A stretch of 12,425 nucleotides of DNA, taken from contig JAJZKX010000023.1 of the NCBI GenBank assembly GCA_021850745.1, forward strand, positions 1 through 12,425, read 5' to 3'. Below, piece by piece: positions 1 through 6,746 of this stretch. Position numbers and translations under genes: made by a program. The DNA is from Thermoplasmata archaeon (GTDB lineage: Archaea > Thermoplasmatota > Thermoplasmata > Thermoplasmatales > Thermoplasmataceae). Within the stretch, counting starts at the first letter, position 1, and each line of letters begins with the position of its first letter. A model generated the notes under the pieces. That model worked only from the letters and a program-made list of their open reading frames with translations, searched no databases and was not told the origin of the DNA.

Positions 1-28
1 ATACCCTTAATAGCAACATTGCTTATCA
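1..28. repeat. Left arm of perfect 28-bp inverted repeat
   Basis: These 28 bases are the exact reverse complement of 736-763. Pairing stops at base 29 on the inner side. The outer side is cut by the window edge, so the true repeat may be longer. The right arm is coding sequence at the start of the 735-1007 domain, so the left arm read on the minus strand encodes the same short peptide (ISNVAIKG). It may be a real duplication or inversion, or an assembly or amplification chimera if position 1 is a contig end. Confidence 0.9.
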
Positions 29-40
29 GTCAGGGTCTGC

Positions 41-48
41 TTATAAAG
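41..48 (+). promoter_or_regulatory. Possible TATA box upstream of the 72-731 ORF
   Basis: The octamer TTATAAAG lies 24-31 bases before the ATG at 72, nearly the same spacing as the TTATAAAT box before the flippase gene, so a leaderless transcript starting near 72 is possible. The box is almost palindromic (CTTATAAAG) and could also serve the minus strand toward the left edge. An AT-rich octamer is weak evidence alone. Confidence 0.35.
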
Positions 49-71
49 ACGTTTTTTGAGCCACTTTAATT

Positions 72-731
72 ATGCTTTCCTATATCGTGCTTCCAAAGAT
101 AAAACTGTCAGAAATTTTCTACGATTTGGCACTATCTACGAAACAGTTCCTAATAATTTCTCCGCCGTTTTTCATGCATTTTATCTACAAGGAATATAGA
201 AAAACAAAGGTATTTCAGTGGATTTTACTCACGGTACTCTCTTTCGTGGTTATTAACGGATACTTTATCGCCCTAAATCCAACCATGTTTGTACAATCAA
301 TGTTTGCCAATGAGTTTTCACCTTTAATGGGGACCGGTTACGGTCCTGCTCAGTTATCCTTCCTCGGCATTATTCCCATTGGCAGATATGTATTTACAAT
401 CCTGCTTATTGCTGGATTTCTGATATCTATTACCTTTTACATTACTAACTACGATAGAGCAAAATACATGCTTTTCGCCTTCCCAATCATCATTTCCCTG
501 TTGAATTACAGACTCTTTGTGCAGTACCTGTACTTCTGGGTCTTCATTACTTTGCTGCCGCTTCAGGACGTATTCACAAGAGCACATTCCCACGAAGAGC
601 ATACTAAGGCAAGCCCTAGTAATTTTACAATTGGGTCTAAACTTAAGAGGATAAGCTTGATGCTTGTTGTTTTAATAGTGGTTGGTTCCGGAATGGCTAT
701 ACACGATACGGTGGGTCAAGGGCATAGCTAG
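72..731 (+). CDS. C-terminal membrane part of a GT-C-like glycosyltransferase, probably a truncated gene
   Basis: 219 residues, hydrophobic, with about five or six likely membrane helices (near residues 25-37, 49-68, 95-123, 130-165 and 193-211). The NYRLFVQYLYFWVF stretch followed by a short polar loop resembles the last helices of GT-C/PMT-like sugar transferases that use lipid-linked donors; this is a resemblance, not a firm family match. Full members usually exceed 350 residues and carry an acidic catalytic motif in the first outer loop. Nothing like that is present, so the front half is missing. Frame 1 is open from the left edge but stops at 67-69, this frame has a TGA at 57-59, and a T6 run lies between at 52-57. 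The ORF ends at a TAG, and its frame continues directly into the 735-1007 domain. I read the two pieces as one decayed or mis-assembled gene. The ATG is only the first available; a TATA-like box precedes it. Confidence 0.5.
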   Translation: MLSYIVLPKIKLSEIFYDLALSTKQFLIISPPFFMHFIYKEYRKTKVFQWILLTVLSFVVINGYFIALNPTMFVQSMFANEFSPLMGTGYGPAQLSFLGIIPIGRYVFTILLIAGFLISITFYITNYDRAKYMLFAFPIIISLLNYRLFVQYLYFWVFITLLPLQDVFTRAHSHEEHTKASPSNFTIGSKLKRISLMLVVLIVVGSGMAIHDTVGQGHS

Positions 732-734
732 GTT

Positions 735-1007
735 GTGATAAGCAATGTTGCTATTAAGGGTATAAACTCAACGGGATACATCGACTCAATAAATATTAGG
801 GTTGAATTGACAGGCAACCTCCAGAATAGCATTCCACTTTACTTCAGAATTATACAGTCGGGACCTGCGGTGGATGGAAAAGGAAAACTGTGGTTGAATG
901 AGAAAAATTTGGTTTTCTCGGCAAGCCAGGTTTACAGGGTGACTATTGTGCCGCAATATCCCGGATTCGCCATCAACGTGAACAAGTCTTTCGTGCTGAT
1001 AGCGTAA
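735..1007 (+). CDS. Detached extracellular beta-rich C-terminal domain of the preceding gene
   Basis: 90 codons from a GTG, in the same frame as 72-731 and separated from it only by TAG (729-731) and one GTT codon. The previous ORF ends just after a final membrane helix and a short polar linker, and this piece has the alternating polar/hydrophobic pattern of a small beta-sandwich (for example INIRVELTG, VYRVTIVPQYPG). That is what would be expected outside the membrane at the C-terminus of such an enzyme. No signal peptide or convincing SD is visible, so independent translation would leave it cytoplasmic and is unlikely to be useful. Most probably it is the tail of a gene broken by a nonsense change or sequencing error. 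Family not recognised. Confidence 0.45.
   Translation: MISNVAIKGINSTGYIDSINIRVELTGNLQNSIPLYFRIIQSGPAVDGKGKLWLNEKNLVFSASQVYRVTIVPQYPGFAINVNKSFVLIA
736..763. repeat. Right arm of perfect 28-bp inverted repeat
   Basis: Exact reverse complement of 1-28. It begins five bases after the TAG that ends the 72-731 ORF and lies wholly within the coding sequence of the detached C-terminal domain. The two arms enclose 707 bases, holding the whole 72-731 ORF. Confidence 0.9.
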
Positions 1008-1212
1008 TATGGAAATATGCAGGGGAGTGTTTAAGTGAGCAGGCAGTAAACTCCATTCTCACTTGTATTGGTTTGTATAAGAATTCAGAAAACCGTTTCC
1101 AATTCATCGTCTAATCATGATTCGCGGTATTCGGTAGTTTAGTGAATAAGAAATCTTGCAGATAAGATAAAGGGGGATATTATAAATCTTTTAGGAATAT
1201 CCCATTTGAAAT
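1008..1212. other. Intergenic region, 205 bases
   Basis: No coding frame of note. It contains a weak imperfect hairpin (AAGTGAG at 1033-1039 with CTCACTT at 1058-1064) without a following T tract, and at its right end the flippase promoter. Confidence 0.6.
1180..1187 (+). promoter_or_regulatory. Archaeal TATA box of the flippase gene, leaderless type
   Basis: TTATAAAT lies 26-33 bases before the ATG at 1213 and is preceded by the purine-rich stretch AAAGGGGG (1169-1176), where a TFB-recognition element would sit. This spacing would start transcription at or within a few bases of the ATG. No Shine-Dalgarno sequence precedes the ATG, which agrees with a leaderless mRNA. Confidence 0.65.
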
Positions 1213-2742
1213 ATGGACGGAACCCACCCCCAATCGAGTACCCTGGGAGTTGATGCACTTTTTCAGTATTCGGGCTCTGGGGTACAGATCTTTTCAGGCA
1301 TGATATTCTACCTTATTGTTGTAAGGTTGTTTAGCACGACGGCAGTGGGTGCCATAGCACTTTTCCTTGCTATTATTGGCCTCTTCCAGGTTGTGTTCTC
1401 TTTCGGGCTGGGCACAGCTTCGCAGCATTTTACATCTTATAGCATAGGAAAAGGAGATTATGCTTCAGCGGCCAAGGTTTTCTACAAGATCATTACCTAT
1501 GGTTTTGCTGTTTCCATAATCGGATTCTTGGCGCTCCTGCTGCTCAGCCCATTACTCTCCGTCCTGTTCCTCCACTCTGCCTCATATACTAACCTAATCA
1601 GGTTACTCAGCATTGTATTGGTGGGAAACATATTGTTCACAATCCTTAATGGAACTCTTTTGGGGCTTCAAAATTTCAGGCTTTCGGCTTTCATTAACAT
1701 AATTATCTGGATTTCATATTATTTCGGATCAATCACACTTGCTTATTTCATACACAACCTCGATTCTCTGATAGCTGGTTGGTCCCTTGGTATTTTCCTG
1801 GGGGTGATAATTGAACTGGCCTTGATTCTGAAGCTGTTATCCAAGTTTAAGGGAAGTCACATAACTCTGACGGGGGAGACACTTATGAGGTACTCTATGC
1901 CAGTGGTACTCAGCGGTTTTATAGGTTATGGCGCAGCCTATGCAGATAGGTTTGTTGTGGCAGGTCTTTTGAACCTGTCTTCTTTGGGAGTATACAACTT
2001 TGCGCTCCTTATATCATCTTCAATAGGGTTCCTGGCAGTACCATTCAATAACATTCTGATGCCCAAATTTTCTGAACTATTTGGGCGTGGGGAACGCGAA
2101 CTAATTTCTGCACAAGTTAAAGTATCCTCGATGTTGCTGATGTCAATTTATGTTCCGGCAGCACTTGGAATATCTGCATTGTCTCCAGTTGTCATACATT
2201 TCCTAGGTGGCCCCAAGTACTCGAGTGGCGCTCTGCCGCTCTCAATCGTGATGTTCTTCTCTGCATTCTTCGTTTCAACAAATATTCTGACTCAAGCAAT
2301 CGCCTCTATCAGGAAAACCAAGATATTCGTTTACTCCAGCGCTGTAGCTTTTGGGATCAATGTTCTGGTATCATACCTTTTGATTCCACATTTTGGTTTG
2401 CTCGGCGCCGCACTCGGGTATTCATCAGTTTATGCAGCTACATTCCTCGTCCTGTATTTTTACGCTAGGTCAGAGAAAGTAGCTTCATTCGACATATCTG
2501 GAACTTTCAAGATATGGGTTGCATCATTTGCAATGTTCATTGTTGTTTCTGGATTGGTGGACGACTTGGGGCATTCAATTTACCTATTGCCTCCATACAT
2601 TCTATTTGGTGCTTCAATTTATTTGGGCCTGACTAGGATGTTGAAGTTATTCAGAAAAGAGAACAAGGATATGGTTCTGTCCTTGTTTCCAGAGAATTTT
2701 GTTAGGTTGAGGAAATTAATCTCCGTCTTGATTCTCCACTAG
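1213..2742 (+). CDS. Lipid-linked oligosaccharide flippase (Wzx/MOP superfamily)
   Basis: 509 residues, almost entirely membrane helices (about 14), with short charged loops. The N-terminal segment resembles the polysaccharide-synthesis transporters of the MATE/MVF (MOP) superfamily: an opening amphipathic stretch, then helices with VVRLFSTTAVGAIALFL and a GLGTASQHFTSYSIGKGD loop. A second half-repeat begins near residue 225 (MRYSMPVVLSGFIGYGAAYADRFVVAG), matching the two-bundle layout of the fold. Family members move polyprenyl- or dolichyl-linked glycans from the inner to the outer face of the membrane. It is slightly longer than many bacterial homologues; the extra length is a charged C-terminal tail after about residue 475. 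It has its own TATA box and no leader. It converges on gmd with a 30-base gap, and the surrounding glycosyltransferases support a glycan export role. The exact lipid-linked substrate cannot be told from sequence. Confidence 0.85.
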   Translation: MDGTHPQSSTLGVDALFQYSGSGVQIFSGMIFYLIVVRLFSTTAVGAIALFLAIIGLFQVVFSFGLGTASQHFTSYSIGKGDYASAAKVFYKIITYGFAVSIIGFLALLLLSPLLSVLFLHSASYTNLIRLLSIVLVGNILFTILNGTLLGLQNFRLSAFINIIIWISYYFGSITLAYFIHNLDSLIAGWSLGIFLGVIIELALILKLLSKFKGSHITLTGETLMRYSMPVVLSGFIGYGAAYADRFVVAGLLNLSSLGVYNFALLISSSIGFLAVPFNNILMPKFSELFGRGERELISAQVKVSSMLLMSIYVPAALGISALSPVVIHFLGGPKYSSGALPLSIVMFFSAFFVSTNILTQAIASIRKTKIFVYSSAVAFGINVLVSYLLIPHFGLLGAALGYSSVYAATFLVLYFYARSEKVASFDISGTFKIWVASFAMFIVVSGLVDDLGHSIYLLPPYILFGASIYLGLTRMLKLFRKENKDMVLSLFPENFVRLRKLISVLILH

Positions 2743-2772
2743 TTGGCCGAAGAGTTGAAAAGTAATTTAGGG

Positions 2773-3792
2773 TTAGGATTGGAGAGCTTTGATATCGCTT
2801 TCCACCATTATCTTGACCAATCTGGAGAATTTCACATCCGGTTCCCACCCAAGTTCCTTTTTCGCCTTGGAATAATCGGCAACGTAATTGTCTGATTCAA
2901 GAGGCCTGAAGAATTTGCTGTTGACCCTGACTAGGATCTCATCCTTATTAGAGAGGCCTACTTCACCAATACCTGTACCTTTCCAGTGCACATTTACTCC
3001 TATGTTCCCAAATGCTTCGGTCACAAACTCCCGCACTGTATGCAACTCTCCGGTACCAAGGACAAAGTCATCTGGTCGTTTATATTGAAGCATATCGATC
3101 ATGCCTTCCACATAATCCTTTGCATAACCCCAGTCTTTCCTAGCGTCCATGTTTCCAAGTTCCAGAACATCGTGTTTGCCCATAGCATATTTAGCAACGT
3201 GCAGGGAGATCTTTCGCGTTACAAATTCGGGGCCCCTGACCTCGGATTCGTGGTTGAAGAGTATTCCACTGCTCATGAAAAGGTTATAAGCTTCCCTGTA
3301 CGTTTTAATAGTCCAGAAACCTGCCAATTTTGATACCGCATATGGACTTCGTGGATGAAATGGCGTATTCTCATTTTGAGGAGTCGTCTTTGGTTGGCCA
3401 AATAGCTCTGAGGTGGCGGCGAAATACAATTTGGTTTCTGGCGAGTAATCTTTGACGGCATTAGCAATGTTGAGTGTGCCGCCGATATTCACATCGTAGG
3501 TGGAGGACGGGTTCTGAAAACTGTATCCCACAAAACTCTGTGCTGCAAGGTGATAGAATTCCTCAGGTTTGATATCTCTCAGAAGCTTTGAAAGGAAATT
3601 TGCATCCGTCAGGTCACCATGGTGAATGTTGACTTGATTCATGATATCAGTGGGCAACAGAGCAAGGTTTCCAATGCTCATGCTGCTGTTTCTCCTTATT
3701 ATTCCATGTACAGAATACCCATTTGAAAGCAAGATCTGTGTTAGAAAATATCCATCCTGTCCTGTTATCCCCGAAATGATTGCTGTTTTCAT
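2773..3792 (-). CDS. gmd: GDP-mannose 4,6-dehydratase
   Basis: 339 residues, the usual length for this short-chain dehydrogenase/reductase (extended SDR) enzyme, which converts GDP-mannose to GDP-4-keto-6-deoxy-mannose with a bound NADP cofactor. The Rossmann motif GITGQDG is at residues 8-14, followed by HGIIRR at 29-34. The catalytic set is T127-S128-E129 (ATSELFG) and Y151-xxx-K155 (SPYAVSK). Two signatures mark it as GMD rather than a generic sugar epimerase: NHES at 180-183 leading into FVTRKI, and LGNMDARKDWGYAKDYVEGM at 212-231. The stretch after NHES reads EVRG where common GMDs have PRRG; one arginine (R186) is kept. It is the last gene of the minus-strand run, 72 bases after the DUF2079 gene, with a possible promoter in that gap. 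No partner enzyme (GDP-fucose synthase, 4-reductase or perosamine synthase) is in the window, so the final sugar is unknown. Confidence 0.95.
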   Translation of the reverse strand: MKTAIISGITGQDGYFLTQILLSNGYSVHGIIRRNSSMSIGNLALLPTDIMNQVNIHHGDLTDANFLSKLLRDIKPEEFYHLAAQSFVGYSFQNPSSTYDVNIGGTLNIANAVKDYSPETKLYFAATSELFGQPKTTPQNENTPFHPRSPYAVSKLAGFWTIKTYREAYNLFMSSGILFNHESEVRGPEFVTRKISLHVAKYAMGKHDVLELGNMDARKDWGYAKDYVEGMIDMLQYKRPDDFVLGTGELHTVREFVTEAFGNIGVNVHWKGTGIGEVGLSNKDEILVRVNSKFFRPLESDNYVADYSKAKKELGWEPDVKFSRLVKIMVESDIKALQS

Positions 3793-3817
3793 TGTCTCAG
3801 GTACTTAAAAATTTTGT

Positions 3818-3827
3818 GATATATTAT
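3818..3827 (-). promoter_or_regulatory. Possible TATA box for gmd
   Basis: On the minus strand these bases read ATAATATATC, centred about 30 bases before the gmd ATG at 3792, the spacing expected for a leaderless archaeal transcript. No SD sequence precedes that ATG. gmd may therefore be transcribed alone as well as by read-through from the upstream genes. Confidence 0.4.
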
Positions 3828-3864
3828 GGTTGCCAATTCTGTTTACATCTCACTGAACATATTC

Positions 3865-5640
3865 TTACGTTTTGTAAGTCAGGGGCTTTCCGTGGTAGCC
3901 TAGTTGGAATAGGTATATATTTCCGGGGTAATTGCTGTTCATTATCTCTATTTTTTCTCCATAAACTGTGCTGTTGAACGCCAATTGCTGGAACAGGGCT
4001 GGAACGGTGAACATTTCCGATGAATCAACTAGTAGAAACTGAGGCAAATTAGATTGATTATAGGGGAAATATTGGTTGGAACTGTAATTTGTACGAAACC
4101 AGAAGAACGAGTATGCGTGGGGGTTATTCGCTATGAAAGGAAATAAGTTGTCTGTTGAAAGTGCAGTGCTGTTATGGCCCACTAAACCCGAGATTTCGTT
4201 CATATACTGGAATGATGGGCTTACCCCGTAGTTTATGGCGTATCCACCTGTGAGAGGTGGTGACTTATTTACCGGGTTGAGGGGGCCTATTAAAAGGCTC
4301 ACAGCAATTATAACAATGATGAAGTACGACAGCAACCGTTTCGTTGATTTGGGGGTGAACCCAAGTAGAAGTTTTTTGTCCAGAAGACCTGACCTGTAGA
4401 TCAGGGCAGTCATAATTCCCAGTGCCACGAACAGGAAAGTGAAAAATGTCACGTGTACGTGGTTTATGAATACGCTTGTGGTCTCAAATCCGAAAGCCAG
4501 AATGATTAATGCCATCGGTCCAATAAAAAGGGCCTTCAATCCGGTGGTATCCTCTCCATTTGAGCGTTTGAGGATCTCCTTTATGCCTTCGATGAAAGGC
4601 ACCATTAACAGCAGCATGGCAATTATGCCATACTGCACACCGAACTGGGCAGTATAGACCGGGTGAGCAATAACTGACCAGTAAAACCAGGGAACGATAA
4701 TTGTAAGGTTTTTCCATTTAAGGAAAGGTGCAAACCCTATCGAGACGAAAAGTAAGAGCCAGTAGACGAGGGAATTGAATATCGTTGATGATTTTACCCC
4801 GAAGTTAAAGAGGTAAGATACAGCATGAACAGCGGAACCTGTGCTTGAATAGCTTGTGCCCAGTAGGGACGGCAAGACTGCCCCTCCAACATATGCGAGA
4901 ACATAGTATACAACTCCGGATAGCAGTAGGAGAACAAAGCTCGCGACCCTGATAATCTTCGCTTCTTTCTCGTTGATGTTCTCGTTTGTCCCAATTTTCA
5001 ACGGGAAAAGCAGGGCAAAAAGAAGGTAGGATCCCGCGATAAAAGGGAAGACCTCCAGGGTCAGGGCTCCGAGTATCATCGGTATGGCTGATAAGGCGTA
5101 TCTCTTCTCAGAAAAAAGGTAGATGAAGGAAAAAAACTCAACTGGAAGAAACGCCTCCCAGTGGAAATCATAGAATACTCCTGAAAGTACTGCAAAATTT
5201 GTAAGGTAAACGATAGCTATCAGAAGCGGAATTTTCCATCCGTTGATTCGCTTCCTGGAATAGTAGTAAAGAGGGATACTGGAAAATGATATGACGAATG
5301 CCTGGATAAAAAGCAAAGTCAGCGCACCCGGAAACTGGCGATAGATGTAGGAGATGGGAATTCCAATATATGCAGTGTTCACTTCCAGAAAAGACCGAAC
5401 GCCACTCGTCTGGTAGTCAGCGCTTTCAAACATTAGGAATCCGTGTGTGCTGGTCCACAGGGCCTGCATATTAATTCCAAGATCCCAGTTCAAAGTCAAG
5501 AAACTCATGTACCTTAAGGATGTTACAACAAATATTGTCAGGCCGATGATCGTCGTAGAAAGAATCAGCCAACTAAATCCTCGATCAGGGGGTTCCCTGT
5601 TCTTTTTGTTCTTTCCGAAATACACGTTTTCCAAGTTCAT
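3865..5640 (-). CDS. DUF2079 polytopic membrane protein, putative GT-C-type glycosyltransferase
   Basis: 591 residues. A short basic cytoplasmic start (KNKKNREPPDR) is followed by a first helix at about 22-40, then NWDLGINMQALW with D53 in the first outer loop, then roughly a dozen helices to about residue 453. The C-terminal 135 residues are soluble and carry five Asn-X-Ser/Thr sites (N458, N490, N518, N528, N556), which fits an external location. Landmarks shared with the second DUF2079 protein at 7950-9965 are DLG after helix 1, YDFH at 157-160, GPLN at 452-455 and DNLFP at 497-501. The family has no proven function that I know of; its layout resembles GT-C enzymes, where an acidic residue in the first outer loop is catalytic and lipid-linked sugars are donors. 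The start lies 5 bases after the stop of the GT4 gene upstream, with a GGTG about 14 bases before the ATG, so the two are probably co-translated. Confidence 0.8.
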   Translation of the reverse strand: MNLENVYFGKNKKNREPPDRGFSWLILSTTIIGLTIFVVTSLRYMSFLTLNWDLGINMQALWTSTHGFLMFESADYQTSGVRSFLEVNTAYIGIPISYIYRQFPGALTLLFIQAFVISFSSIPLYYYSRKRINGWKIPLLIAIVYLTNFAVLSGVFYDFHWEAFLPVEFFSFIYLFSEKRYALSAIPMILGALTLEVFPFIAGSYLLFALLFPLKIGTNENINEKEAKIIRVASFVLLLLSGVVYYVLAYVGGAVLPSLLGTSYSSTGSAVHAVSYLFNFGVKSSTIFNSLVYWLLLFVSIGFAPFLKWKNLTIIVPWFYWSVIAHPVYTAQFGVQYGIIAMLLLMVPFIEGIKEILKRSNGEDTTGLKALFIGPMALIILAFGFETTSVFINHVHVTFFTFLFVALGIMTALIYRSGLLDKKLLLGFTPKSTKRLLSYFIIVIIAVSLLIGPLNPVNKSPPLTGGYAINYGVSPSFQYMNEISGLVGHNSTALSTDNLFPFIANNPHAYSFFWFRTNYSSNQYFPYNQSNLPQFLLVDSSEMFTVPALFQQLAFNSTVYGEKIEIMNSNYPGNIYLFQLGYHGKPLTYKT

Positions 5641-5645
5641 TTTTA

Positions 5646-6746
5646 CTACACACCGATATTCTGGAGGAAAGTGTCAAATGCCTGATTCAACTGCATTGAA
5701 AAAATTTTGTGCGAAAAACTATCTTCAAAGCGTTTTCTGCAAAGACTGGAAAATCGCTGCAGGTTATTGGGTTCTGAAAGTGAAAGAATTGCTTCAACCC
5801 AATCGTCAGGTTGATTGTGTGAAATCAGTAATCCAGAATTCCCAATAATCTCCCTGAACGGCTCTATGTCACCGGCAATGGATGGCACGCCGTGTGACAT
5901 GGCCTCCACGATCGGACGGCCAAATCCCTCCTGCAGCGAGGTATTGACAAGTATGTCGGTCTTGTTATAGACCTCACTGATGTCGTTGATACTGGTTAGG
6001 ATAGAAAAGTTTCTCAAGTGAAGGCTGTCTATGTAGTCCCTAGTTTCACCTTTTAGTTTTGATACCAAAACAAAACGGTATCGTTTCAATGAAAGTTTTT
6101 GGAACAGTGAGGCTATATCAGCGAAGAATAATATGTTCTTATAAGGTCTGTCTGCAGCCACATAAGCCACGTTGACAAAATCCCGATTCTTGCTTGATCT
6201 TGAACCAGTTTGTTCACTCTTTCCATTACTCACATTCACGGGTTCTGTAACCTTCATGATCTTACTTTCATCTTTGACAAAGGGCAGGATTTTTTCTTTC
6301 ATGTGATCTGTGGTGACGATGACAGTTGATGCCTTCTCCAACTTAGGAAGGGTATACCTGAATATCATTCTGTATGAAGCAGATTCGCTGTATTTTGAAA
6401 TGGGTATGAGATCGTGCACCTTGACCATGAAATTTCCCGATTTAAGGCCGATTCTCATCAGGGTAGGATCAGCAATAAACACTCCTCCTCCAGTAATTTT
6501 CTTTATATTAAGGGGGAAATAAACCAGCCTGTCATATCCAGTTCTAATAGTCCTGAATGGAACATGGGAACCAACCCAAGTTTTTGGATATGACATATAG
6601 CTATCCGTTTCGAACCTGTCTACTAGCTGGTGCCACTCAACCACCTTTCCACTTTTACGAAGAGTTTCATAATACATCCGCGTCGCAATAGCCGTTCCTT
6701 CCATCTTCTTCGCATAGTTAATTATGAGAATTGAACCTTTAAGCAT
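5646..6746 (-). CDS. GT4-family glycosyltransferase (GT-B fold)
   Basis: 366 residues from the ATG at 6746. The open frame extends to an ATG at 6866, but that would overlap the upstream gene by 128 bases and add about 40 residues (RETRALPGARAGSV...) that look like antisense-of-frame noise. From 6746 the protein opens with the expected beta strand, MLKGSILIINYAKKMEGTA. The C-terminal half is a typical GT4 nucleotide-sugar domain: VNVAYVAADRPYKNILFFAD (191-210) as the domain opening, and the E-x7-E motif EGFGRPIVE at E273-E281, followed by AMSHGVPSIAGD. Members transfer a sugar from a nucleotide donor, usually with retention, onto a lipid-linked acceptor on the cytoplasmic side. The sequence ATGCTTAA overlaps this start with the stop of the upstream GT4 gene, which points to translational coupling. 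Donor and acceptor are unknown; GDP-mannose is a reasonable guess given gmd nearby. Confidence 0.85.
   Translation of the reverse strand: MLKGSILIINYAKKMEGTAIATRMYYETLRKSGKVVEWHQLVDRFETDSYMSYPKTWVGSHVPFRTIRTGYDRLVYFPLNIKKITGGGVFIADPTLMRIGLKSGNFMVKVHDLIPISKYSESASYRMIFRYTLPKLEKASTVIVTTDHMKEKILPFVKDESKIMKVTEPVNVSNGKSEQTGSRSSKNRDFVNVAYVAADRPYKNILFFADIASLFQKLSLKRYRFVLVSKLKGETRDYIDSLHLRNFSILTSINDISEVYNKTDILVNTSLQEGFGRPIVEAMSHGVPSIAGDIEPFREIIGNSGLLISHNQPDDWVEAILSLSEPNNLQRFSSLCRKRFEDSFSHKIFSMQLNQAFDTFLQNIGV

Noticed and set aside
729..731. TAG as a recoded sense codon (pyrrolysine read-through)
   Set aside because: TAG also ends the flippase, one GT4 gene of the minus operon and the 10076 GT4 gene at sensible positions, and no pyl genes are present. 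A nonsense change or error is simpler.
29..735. Phase-variable invertible segment controlling the membrane protein
   Set aside because: The arms fit, but flipping 29-735 would not restore an open fusion to the 735-1007 domain (an in-frame TGA precedes it), and there is no recombinase gene nearby.
1033..1064. Hairpin AAGTGAG/CTCACTT as a terminator
   Set aside because: Seven pairs with an 18-base loop and no T tract after it; too weak to support.
5447..5848. Plus-strand ORF of 133 codons across the GT4/DUF2079 junction
   Set aside because: It lies antisense to two well-supported genes, has no family resemblance and is best explained as a shadow frame.
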